NCBI GenBank assembly: GCA_016934475.1
Contig: JAFGST010000010.1
Span: forward strand, 1 to 51,559
Origin: Candidatus Aminicenantota bacterium
Lineage (GTDB): Bacteria > Acidobacteriota > Aminicenantia > UBA2199
Direction of reading: 5' to 3'
DNA length: 51,559 nt
A program made the position numbers and the translations under genes. Below are positions 45,055 to 51,559 of this stretch, piece after piece. Position 1 is the first letter of the stretch, and each line of letters starts with the position of its first letter. The notes under the pieces are model-generated. The model was not told the origin of the DNA, searched no databases, and saw nothing but the letters and a program-made list of their open reading frames with translations.

Positions 45055-46347
45055 ATGGGAATGACGATGGTTGAGAAGATCCTGGTCAGGGCGACCGGCC
45101 AGGCCGAGGTCAAGGCCGGCGATGTCTTGGAGCCGAAGGTCGATCTGGCCATGTCGCACGAAAACGGCGCCCTGGTCATCAACCAGTTCAACGACATCTA
45201 CAAGGGCACCGGGCTCGAGGCCAGGGTGTGGGATCCGAGCCGGATCGCCATCATCTTTGACCACCGGGTCCCGGCCGAAAGCTCGAAAACGGCGACCAAC
45301 CAGAAGAAGATCCGTGACTTCGTGGCCAAGCAGGGGATCAGCAAGTTTCACGACATCCGCGGCGACGGCGGCGGCATTTGCCACCAGATCCTCCCCGAGT
45401 ACGGCTATGTGCGGCCGGGCCACGTCGTGGTCGGGACCGATAGCCACACCACCAGCCACGGCGCCCTGGGCGCCTTCTCCTTCGGCATCGGCGCCACGGA
45501 AATGGCCGCCGTCTGGGCATTGGGGAAGATGCTGAACGTCGAGGTGCCTAAGACCATCAAGGTGATCTGCGAAGGCAAGTTCAAGCGCCATGTGGCGCCC
45601 AAGGACCTGATCCTGCATCTGGTGGGCAAGCTGACGGCCGAGGGGGCCAATTTCAAGGTCATCGAATTCCATGGCCCGGTCATCGAGAGCATGCCGACCT
45701 CGGGCCGTCTCGTGATCTGCAACATGACGGTCGAGGCCGGCGCCACCTCGGGCATCGTGCCGCCCGACGCCGAGACGGTGCGCTATTTGAAGGAGGAAGC
45801 CGGAGTCGAAGAGGTTCCCGAGCTGTTCGGCCCCGATCCCGATGCGGTTTATGAACAGGAGATCACTATCAACGTCTCCAAGCTGCAGCCGCAGATCGCT
45901 TGCCCGCACACGGTGGACAACGTCAAGCCCATCAAGCAGGTGCTGGGTGTCAAGATCAACCAGGTCGTCATCGGCTCCTGCACCAACGGCCGCCTCGACG
46001 ACCTGGCCATCGCCGCCAAGATCCTGAAAGGGAAGAAAGTAGCCAAGGGAACACGCATGCTGATCTTCCCCGCCTCGACGCGCATCTACCGGCAGGCCCT
46101 CAAGAAGGGATATCTCGCCACCTTCATGGAGGCCGGCGCCGTGGTGATGAACTCCGGCTGCGGCCCCTGCCTGGGCATCCACCAGGGGGCCCTGGCCGAT
46201 GGCGACGTCGCCCTGGCCACGACCAACCGCAACTTCAAGGGGCGCATGGGCAATCCCAACGCCGAGGTCTACCTGTGCTCGCCGGCCGTGGCCGCCGCTT
46301 CGGCCGTCACCGGCGTCATAACCGACCCGAGAAAAAAAGGAGAATAG
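45055..46347 (+). CDS. 3-Isopropylmalate dehydratase/homoaconitase family large subunit
   Basis: A 430-residue iron-sulfur hydro-lyase. The three [4Fe-4S] ligands are C309 (VIGSCTNGR), C369 and C372 (NSGCGPCLG), and GTDSHTTSHGALG plus GRMGNPNAEVYL are family hallmarks. It belongs to the LeuC/AksD/HacA branch, which with a small subunit isomerises 2-hydroxy to 3-hydroxy acids, or hydrates the unsaturated acids (for example citraconate or isopropylmaleate). The ATG at 45055 follows AAGGAGGAA, and the small subunit begins five bases after its stop. Confidence 0.92.
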   Translation: MGMTMVEKILVRATGQAEVKAGDVLEPKVDLAMSHENGALVINQFNDIYKGTGLEARVWDPSRIAIIFDHRVPAESSKTATNQKKIRDFVAKQGISKFHDIRGDGGGICHQILPEYGYVRPGHVVVGTDSHTTSHGALGAFSFGIGATEMAAVWALGKMLNVEVPKTIKVICEGKFKRHVAPKDLILHLVGKLTAEGANFKVIEFHGPVIESMPTSGRLVICNMTVEAGATSGIVPPDAETVRYLKEEAGVEEVPELFGPDPDAVYEQEITINVSKLQPQIACPHTVDNVKPIKQVLGVKINQVVIGSCTNGRLDDLAIAAKILKGKKVAKGTRMLIFPASTRIYRQALKKGYLATFMEAGAVVMNSGCGPCLGIHQGALADGDVALATTNRNFKGRMGNPNAEVYLCSPAVAAASAVTGVITDPRKKGE

Positions 46348-46351
46348 CAAA

Positions 46352-46852
46352 ATGGCCAAAGTCGTTTACAAAGTCGGAGACGATGTCTCCACCGACATCA
46401 TCTACCCGGGACGGTTCATGGCCACGGTGTTGCCGAGCGAAACGCCGCAGTATGCCTTTGCCGATTCCCCCGAATTCAACGCCAGGATCAAGAGCGGGGA
46501 ATTTCCGCCGCAGAGCATCATCGTGGCCGGAAAGAACTTCGGCTGCGGCTCATCGCGCGAACAGGCCGCCTCCTGCCTGAAGGGTCCCGATTTCGTGGTC
46601 GTTGCCCGCAATTTTTCGCGCATCTTCATGCAAAACGCCATCAATCTCGGCCTGAAAATGGTCATCTGCCCGACGATCGAGACCAATGAGGGGGACGAGC
46701 TGGAAATTACCGCCGACCAGGTGGTCAACAAGAACTCGGGCAAGATTTTTCCCGTGATCCCCATGCCCAAGGCGCGGCAGGCGATCATCGACGCCGGCGG
46801 CCTGATCCCTTTCGCCCGCCAGCTGGTTGTCGAGGCCCAGGGCAAGGGCTGA
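46352..46852 (+). CDS. 3-Isopropylmalate dehydratase/homoaconitase family small subunit
   Basis: A 166-residue swivelling-domain subunit (LeuD/AksE type). The active-site loop GCGSSREQA is intact, and the start MAKVVYKVGDDVSTDIIYPG is typical. The substrate-recognition loop near residues 21-31 (GRFMATVLPSE) differs from the YLRT or YLVY versions of known isopropylmalate or homoaconitate enzymes, so the substrate is open. A decayed copy of this gene occurs at 49498-49604. It is separated from the next gene by five bases. Confidence 0.92.
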   Translation: MAKVVYKVGDDVSTDIIYPGRFMATVLPSETPQYAFADSPEFNARIKSGEFPPQSIIVAGKNFGCGSSREQAASCLKGPDFVVVARNFSRIFMQNAINLGLKMVICPTIETNEGDELEITADQVVNKNSGKIFPVIPMPKARQAIIDAGGLIPFARQLVVEAQGKG

Positions 46853-46857
46853 GCCCG

Positions 46858-47676
46858 TTGGGCCTGAACTTCAGGGAGGCGCTGTCCGCCCTCTCCCGGG
46901 CGCTGCCTTTGGTCCTTTTCCGGGCCGGGATTTTCGTGGTCGGCGGCTTCGCTGCCGTCATTTTTTTCGGCATGCTGCTCCTCGTCCTCCGCCCAAACGG
47001 CGGCGCTGGCCCGCTTGTCGCCCTGCTCCTCGCCTTGCCAATCCTCCTCGGCGGCTGGGCCAGTGGCCGGCTGCTGCAACGATTCTTTCTATTCCGCCAC
47101 CGGGCGGCCATGCTATACCTTTTCTCGGAGCAGAGACCCGCGGCCCCGGGGCTAGCCGGCGCCCTGCAAGAAACGGAGCGCTCCATCCCCGACCATGGCG
47201 CCTGGTTGGCCTTGAACCATGCCATAGGCAGAGCCTTTGCGGGCTTTCCCGGCGATGGTTCGGCGGCGATTACCGTCCATCCGGTCACCGCTGAGGTCCT
47301 CGGCCAGGCCGTCCTGGCCCTGGCATTCTCCCGGGGCGGAACGGACTTCAAGCATTCTATCCGGGAGGGGCTGGCTCTTTTTTTCTGCAACGGGGATGAA
47401 ACAAGGTGCCTGGCGCGGCGCTGGCTGGGATTCTCGGTCGCCGGCCTCACGCTCCTTTTCCTCTGCCTCGCCTTGCCCAATTGGTTTTTATTCAGCAGCG
47501 TTGGTGCGCCGGTCTGGATCGGCATGGCCCTGGCCGCAACCATCGCCTGGCTCCTGCAGCAGGCCTTTGTTTTCCCATTTGTTCTGGCTGGCGTCAGTGG
47601 TGCGCTCCTGGCCGCCACCCGCGGGCATACTCCCGACCCGGACCTGGTCGAAAAGCTGGCCACAGTCCTGCCGTAG
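46858..47676 (+). CDS. Unknown polytopic membrane protein (272 residues)
   Basis: No family is recognised. Hydrophobic segments lie at about residues 14-44 (LPLVLFRAGIFVVGGFAAVIFF), 50-68, 193-215 (WLGFSVAGLTLLFLCLAL), and 220-250. The start is TTG five bases after the small hydro-lyase subunit stop; no strong ribosome site, so the operon provides coupling. It may form the last gene of the five-gene operon, but codon use and domain give no hint of linkage to its chemistry. Confidence 0.6.
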   Translation: MGLNFREALSALSRALPLVLFRAGIFVVGGFAAVIFFGMLLLVLRPNGGAGPLVALLLALPILLGGWASGRLLQRFFLFRHRAAMLYLFSEQRPAAPGLAGALQETERSIPDHGAWLALNHAIGRAFAGFPGDGSAAITVHPVTAEVLGQAVLALAFSRGGTDFKHSIREGLALFFCNGDETRCLARRWLGFSVAGLTLLFLCLALPNWFLFSSVGAPVWIGMALAATIAWLLQQAFVFPFVLAGVSGALLAATRGHTPDPDLVEKLATVLP

Positions 47677-47685
47677 CGGCCTATT

Positions 47686-47783
47686 TTAGTCGCTCACTTC
47701 GATGGTCTTTATTTCGCTCCTGCCGAAATACTGGGTGTGGTATATGCTCTGGGCGACCGTCGGCATCCAGGTGAAGCGGCCCA
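47686..47783 (-). pseudogene. Decayed copy of the alpha-2-macroglobulin C-terminus
   Basis: Read on the minus strand, this ends with a stop codon at 47686-47688 and encodes a near-copy of the last 31 or so residues of the intact gene that ends at 49634: GRFTWMPTVAQ here against GRFTWMPAVAQ, and HTQYFGR against HPQYFGR. The match stops at about 47783-47790, where an in-frame TAA follows upstream. It is a remnant, not a gene; the flanking sequence to 47837 shows nothing else. Confidence 0.8.
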
Positions 47784-47837
47784 ACCACAAGCTGACGGAC
47801 CTTTACTCCAACCCCTGACCAAATAAAATGGTCCAAC

Positions 47838-47866
47838 TTGAATTGGGGAATAAATCTTGTTAGACT
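47838..47866 (+). promoter_or_regulatory. Promoter of the glycosyltransferase-like gene
   Basis: TTGAAT (47838-47843) and TAGACT (47861-47866) are 17 bases apart, 28 bases before the ATG at 47895. A GGAG is 14 bases before the ATG, which is rather far. Confidence 0.45.
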
Positions 47867-47894
47867 TTGCCGAATTGGAGAATTCACCCTGATC

Positions 47895-49310
47895 ATGGAG
47901 AGAACAGACAAAACCAAATCCGCCATTAAAAATGACTGGAAAGTACTTCTCTTGCTGCTTGTTCTGGCATTGGGAATTTTTACCCCCTTTGTGGGGAAAG
48001 GTTTTGTCACAGATGATTTCGTCCATATCCGGCACGTTCAAAAAGGCGGCAATCCTTTAACTATCTCCCCCTTTGGGATCTACCGGCCGGTTGTCAGTCT
48101 GAGTTTTTACATCAACCACAAACTGTTCCAATTGAATGCCTTTCCTTATCGAATCACCAACCTGCTGTTGCATCTGTTGGTGATTGTGCTGTTGTTCATC
48201 TTTACCAAGACATTTACCGGGGACCGTTCGCTAACATTCCTAGCGGTTCTGGCATTCATCCTTACTCCAAAAGCACACACCATGGCAGTCAACTGGATAT
48301 CCGGCAGAACCGAATTATTAATGGGAATATTCAGTTTACTGGCCATCATCAGCTGGCTCCAGTATGAGTCCCAGCACAAAAAAAGATACTTTCTTTTGTG
48401 CATGACAGGCTATTTCCTGGCGGTGCTGAGCAAGGAGAATGCCGCTTTATTACCGGCACTTCTTTTTTTCATCTCATCCTCCTGGAAAATAAGTAAAAAG
48501 CGAATCATCGAAATTTCACTGATGTTTTCTGTTTTGGGGGCGGTGCTCCTGTTAAGATATTCTTTGGGAGCATTGATGCCGGTCTCCGGCGACGTTCATT
48601 ACAATCTGCTGATTCCAATAGGAACCATCCTGGAAAATATCATTAACTACTTTTTCCGAAGCATTCCGTCGGTGTTTTTATTGATCCTGGCGGTCTCCAT
48701 CCCCATGCTGATTGCCGGTAACCGAAAGAAGGTGAAAGGGATTCAAGCCCATGGTTCCCCCCTCTCCATCAGATCGGTATTGTTCTCCTGCATATGGTTC
48801 CTGATGTTTATCATTCCGGTCTCCCCCATCAGGATGAGAAGTGAATTATACGTCTATTTTGCCGGTTTTGGATTTTGTATTCTGGGGTCCCAAATCTTGA
48901 TCAAAAACCTGAAGGCCGATTTTTTTACCAAAAAGAGAATCAATGCTCCCCTGATTGGGGGATTGGTTGTGTATATCCTGCTAGCAGGGGCCTATATCAT
49001 CAATGGAAATATTCAATTCCTTCGCAAATCACATTTCTCAAATCAATTTTTACAAGAAATGATCCGTCAAGTGGAAATTACCCCAGATAACAATTTTCTC
49101 TATATAAAACCGGAAGACCGGAACACCGAAAAATGGGTACAATATGTATTCCAGGGGTATTTTGACATTATCGTGAAGGTGATTTACAATCGGGAGAACC
49201 TGTCCGGCCGGATGGCGTATGAGGAAGATTTTTCAGATCACAAAAACAAAACCACTTATAAGGTAAAGTATCTCGGCGGGAAACTGAAATTTATCCAAGA
49301 ACTCCCCTAA
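47895..49310 (+). CDS. Polytopic membrane protein, GT-C glycosyltransferase-like
   Basis: A 471-residue protein with about ten transmembrane helices (for example LLLLLVLALGIFTPF, LLLHLLVIVLLFIFTKTF, FSLLAIISWL, YFLLCMTGYFLAVLS, LLLILAVSIPMLIAG) and a soluble C-terminal tail. The first loop holds an acidic pair in GFVTDDFVHIRHV, similar to the DD/DE motif of GT-C lipid-linked sugar transferases, and PKAHTMAVNWISGRTELLMG resembles the TMTC/GT39-like family, so a sugar transfer from a polyprenol donor is likely. I start at the ATG at 47895. The gene is visibly AT-richer than its neighbours with different codon choice, and it sits between decayed copies of the two adjacent genes, suggesting horizontal acquisition. 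Confidence 0.75.
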   Translation: MERTDKTKSAIKNDWKVLLLLLVLALGIFTPFVGKGFVTDDFVHIRHVQKGGNPLTISPFGIYRPVVSLSFYINHKLFQLNAFPYRITNLLLHLLVIVLLFIFTKTFTGDRSLTFLAVLAFILTPKAHTMAVNWISGRTELLMGIFSLLAIISWLQYESQHKKRYFLLCMTGYFLAVLSKENAALLPALLFFISSSWKISKKRIIEISLMFSVLGAVLLLRYSLGALMPVSGDVHYNLLIPIGTILENIINYFFRSIPSVFLLILAVSIPMLIAGNRKKVKGIQAHGSPLSIRSVLFSCIWFLMFIIPVSPIRMRSELYVYFAGFGFCILGSQILIKNLKADFFTKKRINAPLIGGLVVYILLAGAYIINGNIQFLRKSHFSNQFLQEMIRQVEITPDNNFLYIKPEDRNTEKWVQYVFQGYFDIIVKVIYNRENLSGRMAYEEDFSDHKNKTTYKVKYLGGKLKFIQELP

Positions 49311-49353
49311 TCAACCACCCGTTGAATCTCACCTTGAAAACCCTGGGGATGAT

Positions 49354-49491
49354 TTATTTTTTAGGTGTCATCAATAAGTTTTTCCAGAACCAACTCCAGA
49401 CCCGGTCAATTGTTATCCCGCCGGCGGTTTTCATCCGCTCCCGCAAATCGACGTGGATCAGCGGCAATTGTATTCCGGAAAAAGGTCTTTG
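49354..49491 (-). other. Possible orphan C-terminal coding fragment
   Basis: The minus strand is open for 45 codons between a TGA and a TAA (stop at 49354-49356). The translation contains LPLIHVDLRERMKTAGG and RVWSWFWKNLL, which reads like the end of a real protein, but no proper start or family is recognised and chance cannot be excluded. It sits between the AT-rich gene and the decayed hydro-lyase copy. The bases 49311-49353 hold nothing. Confidence 0.3.
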
Positions 49492-49497
49492 TCATGG

Positions 49498-49604
49498 AGC
49501 GAATTTCCGCCGCAAACCATTATCGTCGCAGGCAAAAACTTCCCGATCATCGCCCTGCACAAAACCCGACAGGCCATCATCGCTACCGGCGGCTTTGCCG
49601 AGCA
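49498..49604 (+). pseudogene. Internally deleted copy of the hydro-lyase small subunit gene
   Basis: The frame reads SEFPPQTIIVAGKNF and then PIIALHKTRQAIIATGGF. The first part matches GEFPPQSIIVAGKNF (residues about 50-64) and the second PVIPMPKARQAIIDAGG near the end of the intact small subunit at 46352-46852. The middle of the protein, including the GCGSSREQ active-site loop, is missing. The joint lies where the intact gene has two similar stretches (KNF and KIF), suggesting a deletion between short repeats. Neither end has start or stop signals. The 29 bases after it lead directly into the intact alpha-2-macroglobulin gene. Confidence 0.85.
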
Positions 49605-49633
49605 ATCACTAAATTTCCGACCTTTTTTCTTCG

Positions 49634-51559
49634 CTATTCGACCACTTCGACGGCCATTATCTGGTTCCTGCCGAAATACTGGGGGTGGTACATGCCCTGG
49701 GCCACCGCCGGCATCCAGGTGAAGCGGCCCGAGTACATGGCTTTGATGAAGTAGACGAAGCGCATCGCCCCCCGCATGGAGTAGGTATAGAAGACCAGGC
49801 GGTCGGCGAAGTTCTCTTGGCGCACCCATGGCGTGCGATAGATGCCACTGTGCTTGGTGTTGAATTCCTTCAGCGAGCGCGTCGTGGCGATATCCTGGCG
49901 CAGCAGCTCGAAGCCGGCGGCCAGCGGCTCGTCGATCACGCCGTAGGGAACCTCCTTGTCCGAGATGACCAGAAGCTCAACCTGGTAGACCTGGCCGCGC
50001 TGGAAGGCCTCCGTTTTCTCCCCTTTCTCGTTGTATACCTGGCGCTGGATATCGATGCCGCGGCTTTTCTTCCCGGCCCGGCCCAGCTTCCAGGTCAGCT
50101 CGCTGGTGACATAGACCGGCTGGTCGGCGCTGACCGTGACCTCGAACGGCCCCGGCCTCTCCCCGAGCGGCTTGCGGACCCGCAGGACGTCGCGGGCATT
50201 GGCGAACTCCTTTGCCGCCTTTTCCCCCAGCAGGCCGATCTCGGCCCTGCGCGCCGTCGTTTTCTCCACCTGCCTGAGGAATTCATCCATGGCGCAGAGG
50301 ATCCAGAAGTTGGTCTGGGTCGTATTCCAGCAGTGCGGCTCGGCCTCGAGGAGCCAGTGGATGATGCGCTCGGCCAAGACGTGCTCTGTCTCCACCTCGA
50401 GGACGGCCTGCAGGAGCAGCGCCGTGGCGAAGCGCGAGGAGTAGAAGGGGAAATCGCGGTGGTATTTGAATTCACCGGCATCGAAATAGGCGAAGTCGGC
50501 CTCGACCTGCAGGCTGTTGTTGAACTCGCCCAGCATGGTCTTGACCAGGCCGGCCTCGATCCCCTGTTTGTGCATGGCGCGATAAAGGAAAACCTTCCCC
50601 GGCAGGGGCAGGCTGTCGCGCTCGGAAGCCAGCTTCCGCAGCTTTTTGTTGTCGGCATTCTTGTGCAGGCTCAGCACGAATTGGTAGAAGCTTTCGCAGG
50701 TCTTGTCCAGGCTGGCCCGCTGCAGGTAGCCGGACAGCTTCTGCACCAGCCGCGGATCGACCTTGTAGTCGTGCTCCCGGGCCAGATGCAGGCTCCACAG
50801 CACGTAGGCGGTCAGGTAATCGGACGAATACTGGCCGCCGCGATAATATGACAGCGCTCCTTCACCGTTCTGGAACTCGGGGATGATCTTCAGATAGCTT
50901 TCGATCGACTCGCGGATCTGGGCCTGATCGAGGCCCAGATCCAGCCGCTCGGCCAGCTGCGGGCTGAGGGCCAGGAAGGGCATCACCTTGGAGGCCCGTT
51001 GCTCGAGGCATTCATAAGGATAGAAAACGAGCTTCTTGGCGATGTTGACCGCCGGCCTGAGCAGGGAGGGGGTGGCCGTGACGGCGATGGCCTGCGCCTC
51101 CGCATCGCCTTGCGGTTCGATCGTCTTCTTCATGGCCTTGCCGCTGGCGAAGTCGAGCAGGGTCTCGCTGACCAGGCGATCGGTCACCGGCAGCTTTTTC
51201 TCCAGACCATCCTTGTCGACGGCGCTGAGCGCATAAAAGGTGATCGTGGCCTCGCCGATGCGACCGGCCAGGAAAGGGAAACGGAACAGGCCGTTGCTCC
51301 TGGGGTCGAGGGTACCATCGGCTTGCGCCGCGCCGCCGACGGCGATCCCCTCGGGCTTGATCCACAGGGAGAAGGGGAGCTTTTTCCCGGTGCGGTTGCT
51401 GAGCTGCACTCCGGCCCGGAACTCGTCGTCCTGGCGGGCGAACTCGGGCATGGCCTCGGAGATGAGCAGGTCCTTGCTGACCAGGAGCTTTTTTTCGGCG
51501 CTGCCGAAGCGATCCTCGCTGTACGCCACGGCCATGATGCGGTAGGTCGACAGCTGGTC
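49634..51559 (-). CDS. Alpha-2-macroglobulin family protein, C-terminal part (5' end outside window)
   Basis: At least 641 residues of a bacterial alpha-2-macroglobulin; the frame is still open at the last base, so the N-terminus lies beyond. The visible part begins in a macroglobulin domain (STYRIMAVAYSEDRFGSA), carries the thioester motif CLEQ (bases 50999-51010) in YPYECLEQRASK, then the alpha-helical thioester domain and ends with the receptor-binding-like domain (WMPAVAQGMYHPQYFGR). Such proteins trap attacking proteases in the periplasm; the intact Cys and Gln mean the covalent trap should form. The stop is at 49634-49636. A short decayed copy of the C-terminus occurs at 47686-47783. 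The usual partner gene for penicillin-binding protein 1C is not in view and could lie upstream. Confidence 0.92.
   Translation of the reverse strand, partial: DQLSTYRIMAVAYSEDRFGSAEKKLLVSKDLLISEAMPEFARQDDEFRAGVQLSNRTGKKLPFSLWIKPEGIAVGGAAQADGTLDPRSNGLFRFPFLAGRIGEATITFYALSAVDKDGLEKKLPVTDRLVSETLLDFASGKAMKKTIEPQGDAEAQAIAVTATPSLLRPAVNIAKKLVFYPYECLEQRASKVMPFLALSPQLAERLDLGLDQAQIRESIESYLKIIPEFQNGEGALSYYRGGQYSSDYLTAYVLWSLHLAREHDYKVDPRLVQKLSGYLQRASLDKTCESFYQFVLSLHKNADNKKLRKLASERDSLPLPGKVFLYRAMHKQGIEAGLVKTMLGEFNNSLQVEADFAYFDAGEFKYHRDFPFYSSRFATALLLQAVLEVETEHVLAERIIHWLLEAEPHCWNTTQTNFWILCAMDEFLRQVEKTTARRAEIGLLGEKAAKEFANARDVLRVRKPLGERPGPFEVTVSADQPVYVTSELTWKLGRAGKKSRGIDIQRQVYNEKGEKTEAFQRGQVYQVELLVISDKEVPYGVIDEPLAAGFELLRQDIATTRSLKEFNTKHSGIYRTPWVRQENFADRLVFYTYSMRGAMRFVYFIKAMYSGRFTWMPAVAQGMYHPQYFGRNQIMAVEVVE

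Noticed and set aside
47709-48041. Apparent minus-strand frame across the alpha-2-macroglobulin remnant.
   Set aside because: It reads the remnant in a different frame from the one matching the intact gene, and begins inside the oppositely oriented membrane gene.

Overview
The window is GC-rich bacterial chromosome with short intergenic gaps. The gene content (Nfn and Stn-type flavin-based electron-bifurcating transhydrogenases, CoA-transferase/lyase chemistry, no aerobic respiratory genes in view) suggests an anaerobic fermentative bacterium. The mix of PEP/pyruvate-binding ATP-grasp fusion proteins, a C10 (streptopain-type) peptidase, PEGA-domain protein and zinc-type L28 would fit an Acidobacteriota/Aminicenantes-like lineage, but that assignment is inference from gene content only.

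Layout. 1-7.2 kb: 3' end of gyrA, a convergent tatD, then a GAF/HD-GYP signalling protein, a 1002-residue receiver plus ATP-grasp protein and a metallophosphoesterase. 7.2-14.4 kb (minus strand): a second ATP-grasp protein fused to a nucleotidyltransferase, glutamate dehydrogenase and ClpB. 14.5-21.6 kb: a periplasmic chalcone-isomerase-like protein, an unknown membrane protein, manC and suhB (sugar nucleotide/inositol phosphatase), a small xre-type operon of membrane proteins, and a GT4 glycosyltransferase. 21.6-32.2 kb (minus strand): a six-gene run, read from right to left: receiver protein with two Lrp/AsnC-like ligand domains, NuoE-like, NuoF-like and NfnB-NuoG fusion subunits (an StnABC-type complex), then a sensor kinase and a sigma-54 activator. 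A -24/-12 promoter lies in front of the run. 32.6-35 kb: divergent nfnA-nfnB. 35-39.8 kb: rpmB, a LOG-like protein and truA; a secreted C10 peptidase; rimO and pgpA. 39.9-41.5 kb: a membrane-anchored PEGA/repeat protein. 41.7-46.9 kb: a five-gene operon of an isocitrate/isopropylmalate-dehydrogenase relative, an HMG-CoA-lyase relative, a class III CoA-transferase and the two subunits of an aconitase-like hydro-lyase. 47.7-49.6 kb: an AT-richer membrane glycosyltransferase-like gene lying between decayed copies of the flanking genes. 49.6 kb to the end: the C-terminal half of an alpha-2-macroglobulin with an intact thioester motif.

How the genes work together. The centre of the window is redox metabolism: Nfn and a Stn-like complex would balance NADH, NADPH and ferredoxin, and they are read divergently from one 411-base AT-rich control region. 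The sensor kinase and sigma-54 activator sit in the same run as the Stn-like subunits, and the sigma-54-type promoter in front of it suggests self-contained two-component control. The 41.7-46.9 kb operon looks like a complete interconversion of a branched C5 or C6 hydroxy acid with its CoA ester; the substrate cannot be read from the sequence. The two ATP-grasp proteins share a C-terminal GPGRWGS module, lack the phosphohistidine and PEP domains of PEP synthase, and carry signalling-type domains; they are the best candidates for an undescribed system. Several genes have a -10 box five or six bases in front of the start codon, suggesting leaderless mRNAs.
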